This document shows, one piece after another, positions 42,179-51,340 of a DNA stretch of 64,000 nt. The number at the start of each line of letters is the position of its first letter. Position 1 is the stretch's first letter. This DNA comes from JAQBVV01 sp965249205 (GTDB taxonomy: Bacteria > Acidobacteriota > Vicinamibacteria > Vicinamibacterales > UBA2999). Made by a program: the position numbers and the translations under genes. The notes below the pieces were generated by a model that ran no database searches, was not told the DNA's origin, and saw only the letters and a program-made list of their open reading frames with translations. The DNA lies in assembly GCA_965249205.1 (NCBI GenBank), contig CBDFLL010000002.1, positions 1-64,000 of the forward strand. Direction: 5' to 3'.

Positions 42179-42745
42179 ATGCTGCTTGTGATCGATAACT
42201 ACGACTCGTTTACCTATAACCTCGTCCAGTACCTCGGCGAGCTCGGTGCGGAGATCCGCGTGCATCGAAACGATCGAGTCACGGTCGATGACGTGGCGGC
42301 GATGCGGCCGGAACGGATCGTCATCTCTCCGGGGCCAGGCCGGCCAGAAGATGCAGGGGTGACCGTCGATCTCATCCGCCGTCTTGGCGCAACGACGCCG
42401 ATTCTTGGCGTCTGTCTCGGTCATCAGGCGATCGGCATGGTGTATGGGGGCACGGTGTGCCGGGCCCGGATACCAATGCACGGCAAGACGTCGGCCGTCG
42501 TGCACGACGGACGAGGGGTCTTCAAGGGCATCGGCGACCCGTTTCAGGCTGGGCGCTACCATTCGCTGATCATCGCCAATGAGGATCTGCCGGCCGATCT
42601 TGAAATTGTCGCGCGAGCGCGGGACGAAGACATCATCATGGGCGTGCGGCATCGTGCGCACCCGGTGCACGGCGTGCAGTTTCACCCCGAATCGGTGCTG
42701 ACCGATGAGGGACAGCGGATTTTGAAGAACTTCATCGAATTGTGA
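42179..42745 (+). CDS. trpG: anthranilate synthase component II (glutamine amidotransferase)
   Basis: 188-aa class I amidotransferase. NYDSFTYNLVQYLGELG opens the protein; the oxyanion/nucleophile motif is ILGVCLGHQAIG (Cys about 79), and the catalytic His-Glu pair is in GVQFHPESVLT. It supplies ammonia to TrpE and in many bacteria also to PabB. It starts 5 bp after repeat element C, the only large gap in an operon whose other junctions mostly overlap. A GAGGA 15 nt upstream lies inside the element, so its translation start region was partly supplied by the insertion. Confidence 0.95.
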   Translation: MLLVIDNYDSFTYNLVQYLGELGAEIRVHRNDRVTVDDVAAMRPERIVISPGPGRPEDAGVTVDLIRRLGATTPILGVCLGHQAIGMVYGGTVCRARIPMHGKTSAVVHDGRGVFKGIGDPFQAGRYHSLIIANEDLPADLEIVARARDEDIIMGVRHRAHPVHGVQFHPESVLTDEGQRILKNFIEL

Positions 42746-43767
42746 TGTTCACACCACTGCTCGAGAAGGTCATGCGTCGCGAGGATCTCACCGCCGAGGA
42801 GGCTGCGGCGGTCATGCGCGAGGTGATGGAGGGACGCGCGTCGGCGGCGGCGCTCGCGGCCTTGCTGGCGGCGCTCGTGATGAAAGGCGAGCGTCCCGCC
42901 GAGATCGTGGGGTTCGCGGAGACGATGCGTGCGCACGCGGTGCCCCTGCACGCGCCGGCCGGCGAGACGTTTGACACCTGCGGTACGGGGGGCGATCGAT
43001 CGGGCACATTCAATATTTCGTCGGCGGCGGCGCTCGTGGTGGCCGCCTCCGGTGTCAGGGTCGCCAAGCACGGGAACCGATCTGTGTCGAGTCGCTGCGG
43101 CAGCGCTGACGTGTTCGAGCAGCTCGGCGTGAACATCGGGGCCGCGCCGGCCGCGGTCGAGCGGACGTTGCGGGACGCCAACATCGCGTTCTTTTTCGCA
43201 CCCACGTTCCATCCATCGATGAAGCACGCGGCGCAGACGCGGCGCGAACTTGGTATTCGGACCGTGTTCAATCTCCTGGGTCCGCTGACGAATCCCGCGG
43301 GTGCGCGGCGGCAGATCGTCGGCGTGCCTCGTGCGGAGCTGACCGATGTGCTGGCTCGGTCGCTGCTGCTACTCGGGTCCGACCGGGCCTGGGTCGTGCA
43401 TGGGGCCGACGGTCTCGATGAGATTTCGACGACGGGCTACACGAAAGTGTCGGAGTGCCGCGCAGGCGCGGTGCGCACGTTTTACGTCCATCCGTCGGAG
43501 TTTGGCATCCCACAGGCATCGCCAGCGGATCTCCAGGGTGGTGACGCAGTGCGGAACGCGGATATCGTGCGCGGGATCCTCGGCGGCGAGCGGGGCGCTC
43601 CACGGGACGTGGTGCTGCTGAACGCAGGCGTCGCGTTGTTTGTGGCGGGCCAGGTCGCCAGCGTGCGTGAGGGCATCAGCCGCGCCAGCGTCGCTATCGA
43701 CACCGGTGCGGCGACGGCAACGCTCGAGAAGATGGCCCTGGGCTCGCATGCGGAGGTGGGTGGATGA
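42745..43767 (+). CDS. trpD: anthranilate phosphoribosyltransferase
   Basis: 340 aa. N-terminal helical domain REDLTAEEAAAVMREVMEG; the PRPP/Mg loop is DTCGTGGDRSGTFNISSAAA, then KHGNRSVSSRCGSADVFEQLG, and NLLGPLTNPAGA. It joins anthranilate to PRPP. ATG at 42745 shares one base with the trpG stop (TGATG); a GTG at 42742 is also in frame. Confidence 0.96.
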   Translation: MFTPLLEKVMRREDLTAEEAAAVMREVMEGRASAAALAALLAALVMKGERPAEIVGFAETMRAHAVPLHAPAGETFDTCGTGGDRSGTFNISSAAALVVAASGVRVAKHGNRSVSSRCGSADVFEQLGVNIGAAPAAVERTLRDANIAFFFAPTFHPSMKHAAQTRRELGIRTVFNLLGPLTNPAGARRQIVGVPRAELTDVLARSLLLLGSDRAWVVHGADGLDEISTTGYTKVSECRAGAVRTFYVHPSEFGIPQASPADLQGGDAVRNADIVRGILGGERGAPRDVVLLNAGVALFVAGQVASVREGISRASVAIDTGAATATLEKMALGSHAEVGG

Positions 43768-44573
43768 CCGCCACACCCGACTTGCTGCAGGCGATCGTCG
43801 GCGCCACGGAGCGCCTCATCGAGCTGCGGCGGGCGCGCGAATCGGTCGGAGCGTTGGAGACGCAGGCAGCCGCGGCATCACCGGCCGGTGCCAGATTCGA
43901 GCAGGAGCTCGGGGCGGCGGGGCGCGTGAACGTGATCGCGGAATGCAAGCGCCGGTCTCCGTCGAAGGGCGTGCTCGCGGCCGACTACGATCCTGCCGCG
44001 ATCGCACGGCACTACGAACGCGGGGGCGCCGCGGCGATCTCAGTGCTGACCGAGCCGACGTTCTTCGACGGAGCGCTCGAACACCTCATGGCGGTGCGAC
44101 AGACCGTGTCGTTGCCGCTGCTGCGCAAGGACTTTATCGTCGACGAGTACCAGCTCCTGGAGGCACGCGCTTCAGGCGCCGACGCGATCCTGCTCATCGT
44201 GGCGGCGCTCGAGCAAGGCACGCTGACGCGACTCCAGGCGCGCGCATGGGACCTGGGTCTCGCGGCATTGGTGGAGGTGCACGACGAAGAGGAACTGGCG
44301 CGCGCGGTCGACTCTGGTGCGCGCGTCGTCGGTGTGAATAACCGTAATCTGCGCACGTTGCAGGTGGATGTCAGTGCCTCACACCGACTGGCTGCCAGGA
44401 TTCCCAAGGGCCTGATTGCCGTCAGCGAGAGCGGATTGCGGTCGAGAGACGACCTCGACCGTCTCACCGAGGCCGGATATGGAGCGTTTCTGATCGGCGA
44501 GCGGTTCATGGTGGATCCTGATCCGGCCCAGGCGATCGGCGACTTGATTGGGCGACCGGTGGTCCGGCTGTGA
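43764..44573 (+). CDS. trpC: indole-3-glycerol phosphate synthase
   Basis: 269-aa TIM barrel closing the indole ring. Conserved pieces: NVIAECKRRSPSKGVL (catalytic Lys and phosphate site), ISVLTEPTFFDGALEHL, LLRKDFIVDEYQLLEARASG, LVEVHDEEEL, GVNNRNLRTLQVD and AVSESGLRS. Mono-functional, not fused to TrpF. ATGA overlap with trpD. Confidence 0.96.
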   Translation: MTATPDLLQAIVGATERLIELRRARESVGALETQAAAASPAGARFEQELGAAGRVNVIAECKRRSPSKGVLAADYDPAAIARHYERGGAAAISVLTEPTFFDGALEHLMAVRQTVSLPLLRKDFIVDEYQLLEARASGADAILLIVAALEQGTLTRLQARAWDLGLAALVEVHDEEELARAVDSGARVVGVNNRNLRTLQVDVSASHRLAARIPKGLIAVSESGLRSRDDLDRLTEAGYGAFLIGERFMVDPDPAQAIGDLIGRPVVRL

Positions 44574-45205
44574 CTGCGCACTCAGACCTGTTCGTCAAGA
44601 TCTGCGGGATGACGCGGCTGCCCGATGCGTTGCATGCCGTCGAGCATGGCGCCAACGCCCTCGGCTTCGTGTTCTGGTCACAGAGTCCCAGGTGCATCAC
44701 TCCCGAGCGCGCGGCCGCCATCATCGCGGCGCTTCCGGCAGATGTGAGCACAGTCGGCGTGTTCGTCAATGAGACGGTGGAGGGGATCACGCGAGTGGCA
44801 GCCGAAACCGGTCTCTCGACGGTCCAGTTGCACGGAGACGAGCCGCCCAGCTTCGCGGACGCACTGGAGTGGCCGGTTCTGCGGGCGACCACGGTGGAGC
44901 AGATTGAGCAAGCATCTGGTGCCTGGCCACCTGGCACGACCTTTCTGATGGATGCGGCGGATCCGGCGCGGCGTGGCGGCACGGGGCGGACCATTGACTG
45001 GCGCCGAGCGGCATCGGCGGCGCGGGCGCGACGGATCGTGTTGGCCGGTGGCTTGACGCCGGACAACGTGGCCGATGCCGTCGAGACGGTACGGCCCTTC
45101 GGCGTGGACGTGTCATCGGGCGTGGAGGACGCGCCCGGTGTCAAGAACGGGGACAGGGTGGCGCGCTTCTTGGCAAGCGCACGGAGCGCACGTGACGAAC
45201 GGTAA
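44570..45205 (+). CDS. trpF: phosphoribosylanthranilate isomerase
   Basis: 211-aa TIM barrel. VKICGMTRLPDALHAVEHGA carries the catalytic Cys, followed by GFVFWSQSPRCITPERA, TVQLHGDEPP, FLMDAADPARRGGTGRTIDW (catalytic Asp) and VLAGGLTPDNV, GVDVSSGVEDAPGVKN. GTGA overlap with trpC; trpB begins within its last codons. Confidence 0.95.
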   Translation: MTAHSDLFVKICGMTRLPDALHAVEHGANALGFVFWSQSPRCITPERAAAIIAALPADVSTVGVFVNETVEGITRVAAETGLSTVQLHGDEPPSFADALEWPVLRATTVEQIEQASGAWPPGTTFLMDAADPARRGGTGRTIDWRRAASAARARRIVLAGGLTPDNVADAVETVRPFGVDVSSGVEDAPGVKNGDRVARFLASARSARDER

Positions 45206-46460
45206 GTCAACGGTGCCGGATCGGCCGGTGTTTGGCCGACGGGATCCTGATGCCCGCGGGTACTTCGGTGCGTACGGTGGGCGTTTCGTGCCCGAGACGC
45301 TGGTCGCACCAATTGAGGAACTCGCGGCGGGATACCTTGCCGCCCGAGACGACGCGGCGTTCCGCGATGAGCTCGATACATTGCTGAGCCACTACGTTGG
45401 TCGTCCGACGTCGCTCTACGAGACACGCCGATTGGCCGCTGCACTTGGTGGCGGCGAGGCTGACGAAGCGGCTGAGCGTGCCTCGTCGCGTGGGGTGCGC
45501 ATCCTCCTCAAGCGAGAGGACCTGGCGCATACCGGCGCTCACAAGATCAACAACGCGCTTGGACAGGCGCTGCTTGCCAAGCGCATGGGCAAGCGACGGG
45601 TGGTCGCCGAGACGGGCGCGGGCCAGCATGGTGTAGCCACGGCTACGGCCTGCGCGCTCCTGGGGATGGACTGCTGCATCTACATGGGTGCAGAGGACAT
45701 GCGACGACAGGCGCTCAATGTCGTTCGCATGCGGCTGCTCGGCTCAGATGTGCGACAGGTCGATGCTGGCAGTCGCACGCTGAAGGATGCCATCAATGAG
45801 GCCATGCGCGACTGGGTGGCCAATGTGACCGACACCTACTACCTGCTGGGTTCCGCGCTTGGTCCGCATCCCTATCCCGTCATGGTGCGCGAGTTCCAGT
45901 CAGTGATCGGCCGCGAAGCGCGGCGCCAGATGCTCGAGCAGATCGGGCGTCTCCCGGACATCGTCGTGGCGTGCGTCGGCGGCGGCAGCAATGCCATTGG
46001 CATCTTCGACGGTTTTCTCGAAGACGCGGCGGTGCGCCTGGTGGGTGTCGAAGCAGGCGGCGAGCGCATTGCCGCCGGCCGGCACGCGGCTCGATTTGCC
46101 GGTGGCAGCACGGGAGTGCTGCAGGGGACACGCACGTTCATTCTCCAGGACGAGGCAGGCAACATCGAGCCAACACATTCCATCTCTGCCGGCCTCGACT
46201 ATGCGGCGATCGGGCCGGAACACGCATGGCTGCGCGATGCGGGCCGTACGGAGTACGTGCACGTCTCCGACGCTGAGGCGCTGGACGGTTTTCAGACCCT
46301 CGCGCGGCTCGAGGGCATCCTGCCGGCGCTTGAATCGGCGCATGCGATCGCATACACGATGAAGCTGGTGCCAGACGTCGCGGACGGGACCGTGATCCTG
46401 GTGAACCTGTCCGGCCGCGGCGACAAGGACGTGCAGAGTGTTGTTGAGGCACTCCAATGA
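45192..46460 (+). CDS. trpB: tryptophan synthase beta subunit
   Basis: 422 aa, PLP enzyme. GYFGAYGGRFVPETL opens the fold, the Schiff-base Lys is in LKREDLAHTGAHKINNALGQ (second Lys), followed by AETGAGQHGVATATACALLG, the PLP phosphate loop CVGGGSNAIG and the EPTHSISAGLDY region. A short acidic insertion (GGEADEAAERASSRGV, about residues 78-93) is unusual for TrpB1. The GTG at 45192 overlaps trpF by 14 nt; a GTG at 45213 is a possible later start. Confidence 0.95.
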   Translation: MTNGKSTVPDRPVFGRRDPDARGYFGAYGGRFVPETLVAPIEELAAGYLAARDDAAFRDELDTLLSHYVGRPTSLYETRRLAAALGGGEADEAAERASSRGVRILLKREDLAHTGAHKINNALGQALLAKRMGKRRVVAETGAGQHGVATATACALLGMDCCIYMGAEDMRRQALNVVRMRLLGSDVRQVDAGSRTLKDAINEAMRDWVANVTDTYYLLGSALGPHPYPVMVREFQSVIGREARRQMLEQIGRLPDIVVACVGGGSNAIGIFDGFLEDAAVRLVGVEAGGERIAAGRHAARFAGGSTGVLQGTRTFILQDEAGNIEPTHSISAGLDYAAIGPEHAWLRDAGRTEYVHVSDAEALDGFQTLARLEGILPALESAHAIAYTMKLVPDVADGTVILVNLSGRGDKDVQSVVEALQ

Positions 46461-47245
46461 GCCGTCTCAACGAAACATTTCGTCGCATTCGGGCGGATGG
46501 CGCCAGTCCTGGACTGGTGACCTATATCACGGCGGGTGACCCCGACCTACACCGGACCGAAGGTATTCTGCTCGCGCTGGACCGTGCGGGTGCCGACGTG
46601 TTGGAGGTTGGTGTCCCGTTCTCCGACCCACTGGCGGACGGTCCAGTCATTCAGCGGGCGACCGAGCGGGCACTCGCAGCTGGCACCACCCTGTCCGGTG
46701 TCCTCGAGATGGTGAGGCGTTTACGTGCCGACGTGTGTGCGCCGATAGTGCTCTTCAGTTACGCCAATCCGATCCTGCGACTCGGTGCGGAGCGATTTGC
46801 CGACCTCGCGCGGGATGCAGGCGTGGACGGGGTGCTCGTGCTGGACCTGCCAATCGAAGAGGCGGGGGAGTTTCGAGGGGTCCTGGCGTCTCGGGGGATT
46901 GATACAATTCTCTTACTGAGCCCGACGACGACCGACGCGCGCCTACGGCAGGCGGTTTCTCTCGGCAGTGGCTTTCTGTATGCCATTTCGCGGCTCGGCG
47001 TGACCGGGGCTCGCGATGCCATCGCGGATGGCGCAGAGGACATGGTCCGACGGATCAGGGCTGTGAGCGATATGCCCGTCGCTCTCGGGTTTGGTATTTC
47101 GAGACCGGAGCACGTGCGGGAAATTGGGCGGTGGGCGGATGCCGCGGTGGTCGGCAGCGGACTCGTCAGCGTCATCGCGGACGCAAGCGCCTCAGACGAT
47201 CTTAATTCACGGGTAGAGGAGTATGTGCGGTGGCTGAAGTCGTGA
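46457..47245 (+). CDS. trpA: tryptophan synthase alpha subunit
   Basis: 262-aa TIM barrel. LVTYITAGDPDLHRTEGI carries the N-terminal conserved loop; the catalytic Glu is in VLEVGVPFSDPLADGPVIQ, followed by GVLVLDLPIEEA (second catalytic Asp) and the phosphate site GFGISRPEHV. Makes indole channelled to TrpB. ATGA overlap with trpB. Confidence 0.96.
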   Translation: MSRLNETFRRIRADGASPGLVTYITAGDPDLHRTEGILLALDRAGADVLEVGVPFSDPLADGPVIQRATERALAAGTTLSGVLEMVRRLRADVCAPIVLFSYANPILRLGAERFADLARDAGVDGVLVLDLPIEEAGEFRGVLASRGIDTILLLSPTTTDARLRQAVSLGSGFLYAISRLGVTGARDAIADGAEDMVRRIRAVSDMPVALGFGISRPEHVREIGRWADAAVVGSGLVSVIADASASDDLNSRVEEYVRWLKS

Positions 47246-47553
47246 CGAGCATCGAAGAGTTGCGCAACCGGATCGACGTCATCGACGATCAGCTTCTGCG
47301 ACTGCTGAACGTGCGGGTGGCGTGTGCGGTGGAGGTTGGTCGACTGAAGCACGAATCCGCGCTTCCGGTGTACCAGCCTGAGCGCGAGGCGCAGGTGTTG
47401 GGAAAGGTGCGGGAGGCGGCGACCGCGCTCGCCGGCCCACTGACGGCGGAGGCCGTCGTCCGGATCTTCGAGCGGATCATCGACGAGGCACGGCGGGCGG
47501 AGCGGGCCTCCAGTGGATACGGGGACGGCCCCGGCCCGTCCACCGAGGCATGA
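47242..47553 (+). CDS. chorismate mutase (AroQ type)
   Basis: 103 aa, all-helical AroQ fold. IEELRNRIDVIDDQLLRLLN gives helix 1 with the catalytic Arg, then VEVGRLKHESALPVYQPERE (Lys and Arg/Glu of the active site) and IFERIIDEARRAE. It converts chorismate to prephenate for Tyr and Phe. The GTG at 47242 makes a GTGA overlap with trpA like the other junctions; a GTG at 47230 is in frame. No prephenate dehydratase is fused. Confidence 0.88.
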   Translation: MTSIEELRNRIDVIDDQLLRLLNVRVACAVEVGRLKHESALPVYQPEREAQVLGKVREAATALAGPLTAEAVVRIFERIIDEARRAERASSGYGDGPGPSTEA

Positions 47554-47584
47554 GCGGATACAGAAAGAGCAGAAGGTTAACGTC

Positions 47585-48631
47585 ATGATCGTTGTAATGA
47601 ACGAGCGGGCCACCGAGTCGCAGGTCGACTCGGTTATCGCCAGGCTCATCGAATTAGGCATGGACGTGCATCGATCGTCCGGTGCGACACGGACGGTGCT
47701 CGGCGTGGTGAGCGCCGGCAAGGTGGACAAGGAAATCATCGAGATTCTCGACGGTGTGCACGAGGTGCTGCGCATCACCGAGCCGTACAAGAGGGCGAGC
47801 CGCAGCTACCGGCCGGACAAGACGATCGTCACGATTGATGACGTGCGGATAGGCGGTGACGAAGTGCTCGTCATGGCCGGACCCTGCTCGGCGGAGACCG
47901 AGGAGCAGTGCGACGCGGCCGCAGTGGCTGTCAAGCGAGCGGGGGCCAAGGTGTTCCGGGGCGGCGCGTTCAAGCCGCGCAGTTCCCCCTACAGTTTTCA
48001 GGGCCACGGGGAAGCCGGCCTCAAGATGTTGCGCCAGTCGGCTGACGCACACGATCTGAAGCTGATCTCGGAGGTGATGGACGTCAGCCAGATCGACCTC
48101 ATCGCCAAGTACTGCGATATCTTCCAGGTCGGCGCGCGCAACATGCAGAACTACACGCTGCTCCGCGAGCTGGGGCATGCGCGCAAGCCGGTACTCGTCA
48201 AGCGCGGGATCTCTGCCACCATCGAGGAGTGGCTCCTGTCGGCGGAGTACATCCTGGCTGGCGGCAACAACGACGTCATCCTGTGCGAGCGCGGCATCCG
48301 CACGTTCGAGACGGCGACGAGAAACACGTTCGACATCTCGGCAATCCCTGTCGTGCAGAAGTTGAGCCACCTGCCGGTGGTGGCGGACCCCAGTCACGGG
48401 GCTGGCCGTCGCGACATGGTGCCGCAGTTGGCGCGCGCAGCGGTGGCGGCTGGCGCGGACGGACTGCTTATCGAGGTGCACGCCGACCCAGATCACGCAT
48501 GGAGCGACGGCGCGCAGTCGATGTATCCGGATCAGTTCGACCACTTGATGGCGGAGCTGCGGATCATCGCCCCGGCGATCGGTCGCAGTATCTGTCTGGA
48601 GGCGGTCGCCCGCCCCAGCCGGTCGCGATAG
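47585..48631 (+). CDS. aroF: 3-deoxy-7-phosphoheptulonate synthase, type I-beta with N-terminal regulatory domain
   Basis: 348 aa, first step of the shikimate pathway. Residues 1-80 form a ferredoxin-like ACT-type domain (MIVVMNERATESQVDSVIAR; GKVDKEIIEILDGVHEVLRI) as in Thermotoga-type DAHP synthases, where it mediates Phe/Tyr feedback. The KDO8P-synthase-like barrel shows VMAGPCSAETEEQ, FRGGAFKPRSSPYSFQG, GARNMQNY, VLVKRG and VVADPSHGAG. ATG at 47585 is preceded by AGAAGG. Confidence 0.94.
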   Translation: MIVVMNERATESQVDSVIARLIELGMDVHRSSGATRTVLGVVSAGKVDKEIIEILDGVHEVLRITEPYKRASRSYRPDKTIVTIDDVRIGGDEVLVMAGPCSAETEEQCDAAAVAVKRAGAKVFRGGAFKPRSSPYSFQGHGEAGLKMLRQSADAHDLKLISEVMDVSQIDLIAKYCDIFQVGARNMQNYTLLRELGHARKPVLVKRGISATIEEWLLSAEYILAGGNNDVILCERGIRTFETATRNTFDISAIPVVQKLSHLPVVADPSHGAGRRDMVPQLARAAVAAGADGLLIEVHADPDHAWSDGAQSMYPDQFDHLMAELRIIAPAIGRSICLEAVARPSRSR

Positions 48632-48725
48632 GGGTCGTTGGGATGACCAGGTCCCAGATCCCGGTGAGGCGCCATGTCGCGCCACGGCCGGCGTGGCGTG
48701 CGTGCCGCGGCCAGGGACGCGACCG

Positions 48726-49595
48726 GTGACGAGGGTTTCCTCGGAGCCCCCCATCTTTCCAAAGATCGTCATCGTCGGGCTGGGACTCGTTGGCGGGTCA
48801 ATTGCGTTTGGGGCGCGCCGAGCCTGGCCATCGACACACGTGACGGCTGTCGATCGGGAGCCTGTCTTGCGAGCGGCGCTTTCGCGTCGCGCTATCGATG
48901 CGTCCGCTGACGACCTGGCCGTCGTCGCCGAGGCCGACCTCATCGTGCTCGCGGCACCCGTGCGAGAGAACATCGCATTGCTCCGGCGCGTGGCTGCCTA
49001 TGCGTCCCCGTCGGCGGTTGTGACCGATGTCGGGGGCACAAAGCGCACGATTGTCGACGCGGCGGCGGCACTCTCCGAGATGACATTTGTCGGTGGTCAT
49101 CCGCTCGGCGGCGGCGCGCACGGTGGCTTTGAATTCGCGACCGCCGGCTTGTTTGCGCGGCGTCCATGGATATTTACGCCGCACGACGCGGCTGGCACTG
49201 GCGCTCTCTCGCGCCTCTCGGCGTTTGTGACCGGCCTCGGCGCGCACGCGGCGACGATGACGGCGCTGGAGCACGACCGACTGATGGCGCTGATCAGTCA
49301 CCTGCCCCAGCTGGCGACCACCGCGCTGATGGACGTGGTCGGAAAGGGGGCGACCGCTACCGGGTTGCGGATGGCCGGCCAGGGGTTGGTCGATACGACG
49401 CGCCTCGCGTCCAGTCCCGCCGGCGTCTGGCGGGACATCTGTGTGACCAACGCGGATGAAATCAAGAAGGCACTCGACGTGTTGATCGAGCAGCTCTCAG
49501 AAATGCGGAGCGAGTTGGAGCGTGCCGAGATTGTGGACGCCATGTTCAATGACGCCGCACGGTGGCGAGCTGAGTTGATGAAGGGCCAGGACTGA
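48726..49595 (+). CDS. tyrA: prephenate dehydrogenase
   Basis: 289 aa. The NAD-binding Rossmann loop VIVGLGLVGGSIAFGAR is near the N-terminus, LIVLAAPVRENIALL and VVTDVGGTKRTIVDA follow, and the prephenate-site signature is FVGGHPLGGGAHGGFEFA. A helical dimerisation domain completes the protein. Converts prephenate to 4-hydroxyphenylpyruvate for tyrosine. GTG at 48726 chosen as the closest start to the Rossmann strand; the open frame extends to 48693. About 95 nt with a GC-rich hairpin separate it from aroF. Confidence 0.92.
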   Translation: MTRVSSEPPIFPKIVIVGLGLVGGSIAFGARRAWPSTHVTAVDREPVLRAALSRRAIDASADDLAVVAEADLIVLAAPVRENIALLRRVAAYASPSAVVTDVGGTKRTIVDAAAALSEMTFVGGHPLGGGAHGGFEFATAGLFARRPWIFTPHDAAGTGALSRLSAFVTGLGAHAATMTALEHDRLMALISHLPQLATTALMDVVGKGATATGLRMAGQGLVDTTRLASSPAGVWRDICVTNADEIKKALDVLIEQLSEMRSELERAEIVDAMFNDAARWRAELMKGQD

Positions 49596-49627
49596 CAGAG
49601 AGACGGGTTGGAGTGGAGACCAGATAA

Positions 49628-51340
49628 ATGGAGACCGGCGACGCGGCGAAACGCGAAGGCGATGCTGAATACCGCATCCTTGCCACGCAGAATAAGATTC
49701 TTGAGCTGATCGCGAAGCGAAGCTCGTTTCAAGAGATGCTGGACAGTCTCTGTTTGCTCATCGAGCAGCAATCAGAGGGCGCGATGTGTTCGATTCTTCT
49801 GGTCGATAAGGACCAAAGCCGCCTGAGGGCCTGGGCAGGCCCCAGTATTCCCCAGGCATACATGGCGGCGCTCGATGGGCTCGGCATTGCGAACAACCTG
49901 GGATCGTGTGGAACGGCTGCCTATCGACGGGAGCCCGTCATCTGCGCTGACGTTGAGCATGATCCAGAATGGGCGGAGTTTCTGGACTTGGCAGCCAGCT
50001 TCGATATCAAATCCTGCTGGTCCACGCCTTTCTTTTCCTCCACGGAGCAGATACTGGGCACCTTTGCGATCACCCACACGTACGTCTGCGCGCCCACGCC
50101 GTTCGACTATCAGCTTTTGCAGACTGCGTCCTATCTCGCCGGTATCGCCACCGAGAACCACCTCTTCCAAACGGAGATGATCAAGGACCAGAAGCTGGAA
50201 TCGGTGGGGGTGCTCGCCGGTGGCATCGCTCATGATTTCAACAATCTGCTGATGGCGATCATGGGGAACATTGAGCTCGCGAGCTTACGCGTGACGCCGG
50301 ATAGCGACGTGTACAAACTGTTGTCAGCGGCCACGACGGCGTCGGTCCGCGCGCGCGAGATCACGCAGCGGCTGCTCACGTTCGCCTCCGGAGGTGTACC
50401 CGTCACGGCGGCTGAGTCCATCGATCAGATTATTCGAGAGACAGCCGACTTCACGTTGGCTGGGTCGAACGTGCGCTACGAGATGCGATTCGACGACAAC
50501 ATGCGGTTTATTGAGATCGACAAGGGACAGGTCACGCAGGTCATCCAGAACATCCTCGTCAACGCGGTCCATGCCATGCCTGGCGGCGGTGCGATCAGAA
50601 TCCACGGTACGACCGTGGAGGGGGGTGGGCTGCGCGCGGAGGCGGGGCAGCCGCGGACATACGTGCGAGTCTCGATCGCGGATGACGGTATCGGCATCGG
50701 GCAGCGTGACCTGCGAAGAATTTTCGATCCCTTCTTCTCGACAAAAGGCAACGGCCGAGGGTTGGGACTCGCGACGAGCCATTCGATCATGAAGAGACAT
50801 GGCGGCTGGATCGACGTCGAGTCCAGCCTCGGGAATGGCACGACCTTCTATCTGTGCTTTCCGGTGTCAGCTGGGCAGCCTCGTCCCGCGAAGACCAGGA
50901 TCGAACTGGCGAACGACGCTGGCGGTGCCGTGCTGGTCATGGACGACGAACTATCCGTGCGGGAAGTGCTGGGTGCGATGCTCACGGCACTCGGGTACGG
51001 CGTGACCCTTGCGCGAGATGGCGGCGAAGCAGTCTCGCTTTTCGAAACGCGACGAGTCGAGGGGCGCCCCTTCGATCTGGTCATTCTGGATCTGACAGTA
51101 CGCGGCGGCATGGGTGGCGCCGCCGCACTCAGTCGTTTGAAGGAGATCGATTCGGAGGTCAGGGCCGTTGCGACGAGCGGCTATTCGAATAGTCCAATTC
51201 TGGCTGATCACCAGGCTCACGGATTCATCGGTCGGCTGGAAAAGCCATTCCTGGCTGACGAACTAAAAGCGCTGCTGGTGGGTGTGATGCCGTCTACGCG
51301 CGCCGCGCAATCGACGAAAGCGGCTGATCCGCGAACGTAG
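49628..51340 (+). CDS. hybrid sensor histidine kinase (GAF-HisKA-HATPase-REC)
   Basis: 570 aa, soluble. A GAF domain (about 25-175; GAMCSILLVDKDQSRLRAWA) is followed by a HisKA H-box GGIAHDFNNLLMAIMGNIE (phospho-His about 200) and a HATPase_c domain with QVIQNILVNAVHAMPGGG (N-box), DDGIGIG (G1) and GNGRGLGLAT (G2). A C-terminal receiver (about 430-555) has acceptor Asp in VILDLTV and Lys in LEKPF. No membrane segment, so it senses an internal signal. It starts 32 bp after tyrA and may be co-transcribed. The TAG stop forms the start of repeat element B. Confidence 0.9.
   Translation: METGDAAKREGDAEYRILATQNKILELIAKRSSFQEMLDSLCLLIEQQSEGAMCSILLVDKDQSRLRAWAGPSIPQAYMAALDGLGIANNLGSCGTAAYRREPVICADVEHDPEWAEFLDLAASFDIKSCWSTPFFSSTEQILGTFAITHTYVCAPTPFDYQLLQTASYLAGIATENHLFQTEMIKDQKLESVGVLAGGIAHDFNNLLMAIMGNIELASLRVTPDSDVYKLLSAATTASVRAREITQRLLTFASGGVPVTAAESIDQIIRETADFTLAGSNVRYEMRFDDNMRFIEIDKGQVTQVIQNILVNAVHAMPGGGAIRIHGTTVEGGGLRAEAGQPRTYVRVSIADDGIGIGQRDLRRIFDPFFSTKGNGRGLGLATSHSIMKRHGGWIDVESSLGNGTTFYLCFPVSAGQPRPAKTRIELANDAGGAVLVMDDELSVREVLGAMLTALGYGVTLARDGGEAVSLFETRRVEGRPFDLVILDLTVRGGMGGAAALSRLKEIDSEVRAVATSGYSNSPILADHQAHGFIGRLEKPFLADELKALLVGVMPSTRAAQSTKAADPRT

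Noticed and set aside
48632..48725. Possible internal attenuator before tyrA
   Set aside because: There is a GC-rich hairpin but no T-run and no alternative pairing partner.
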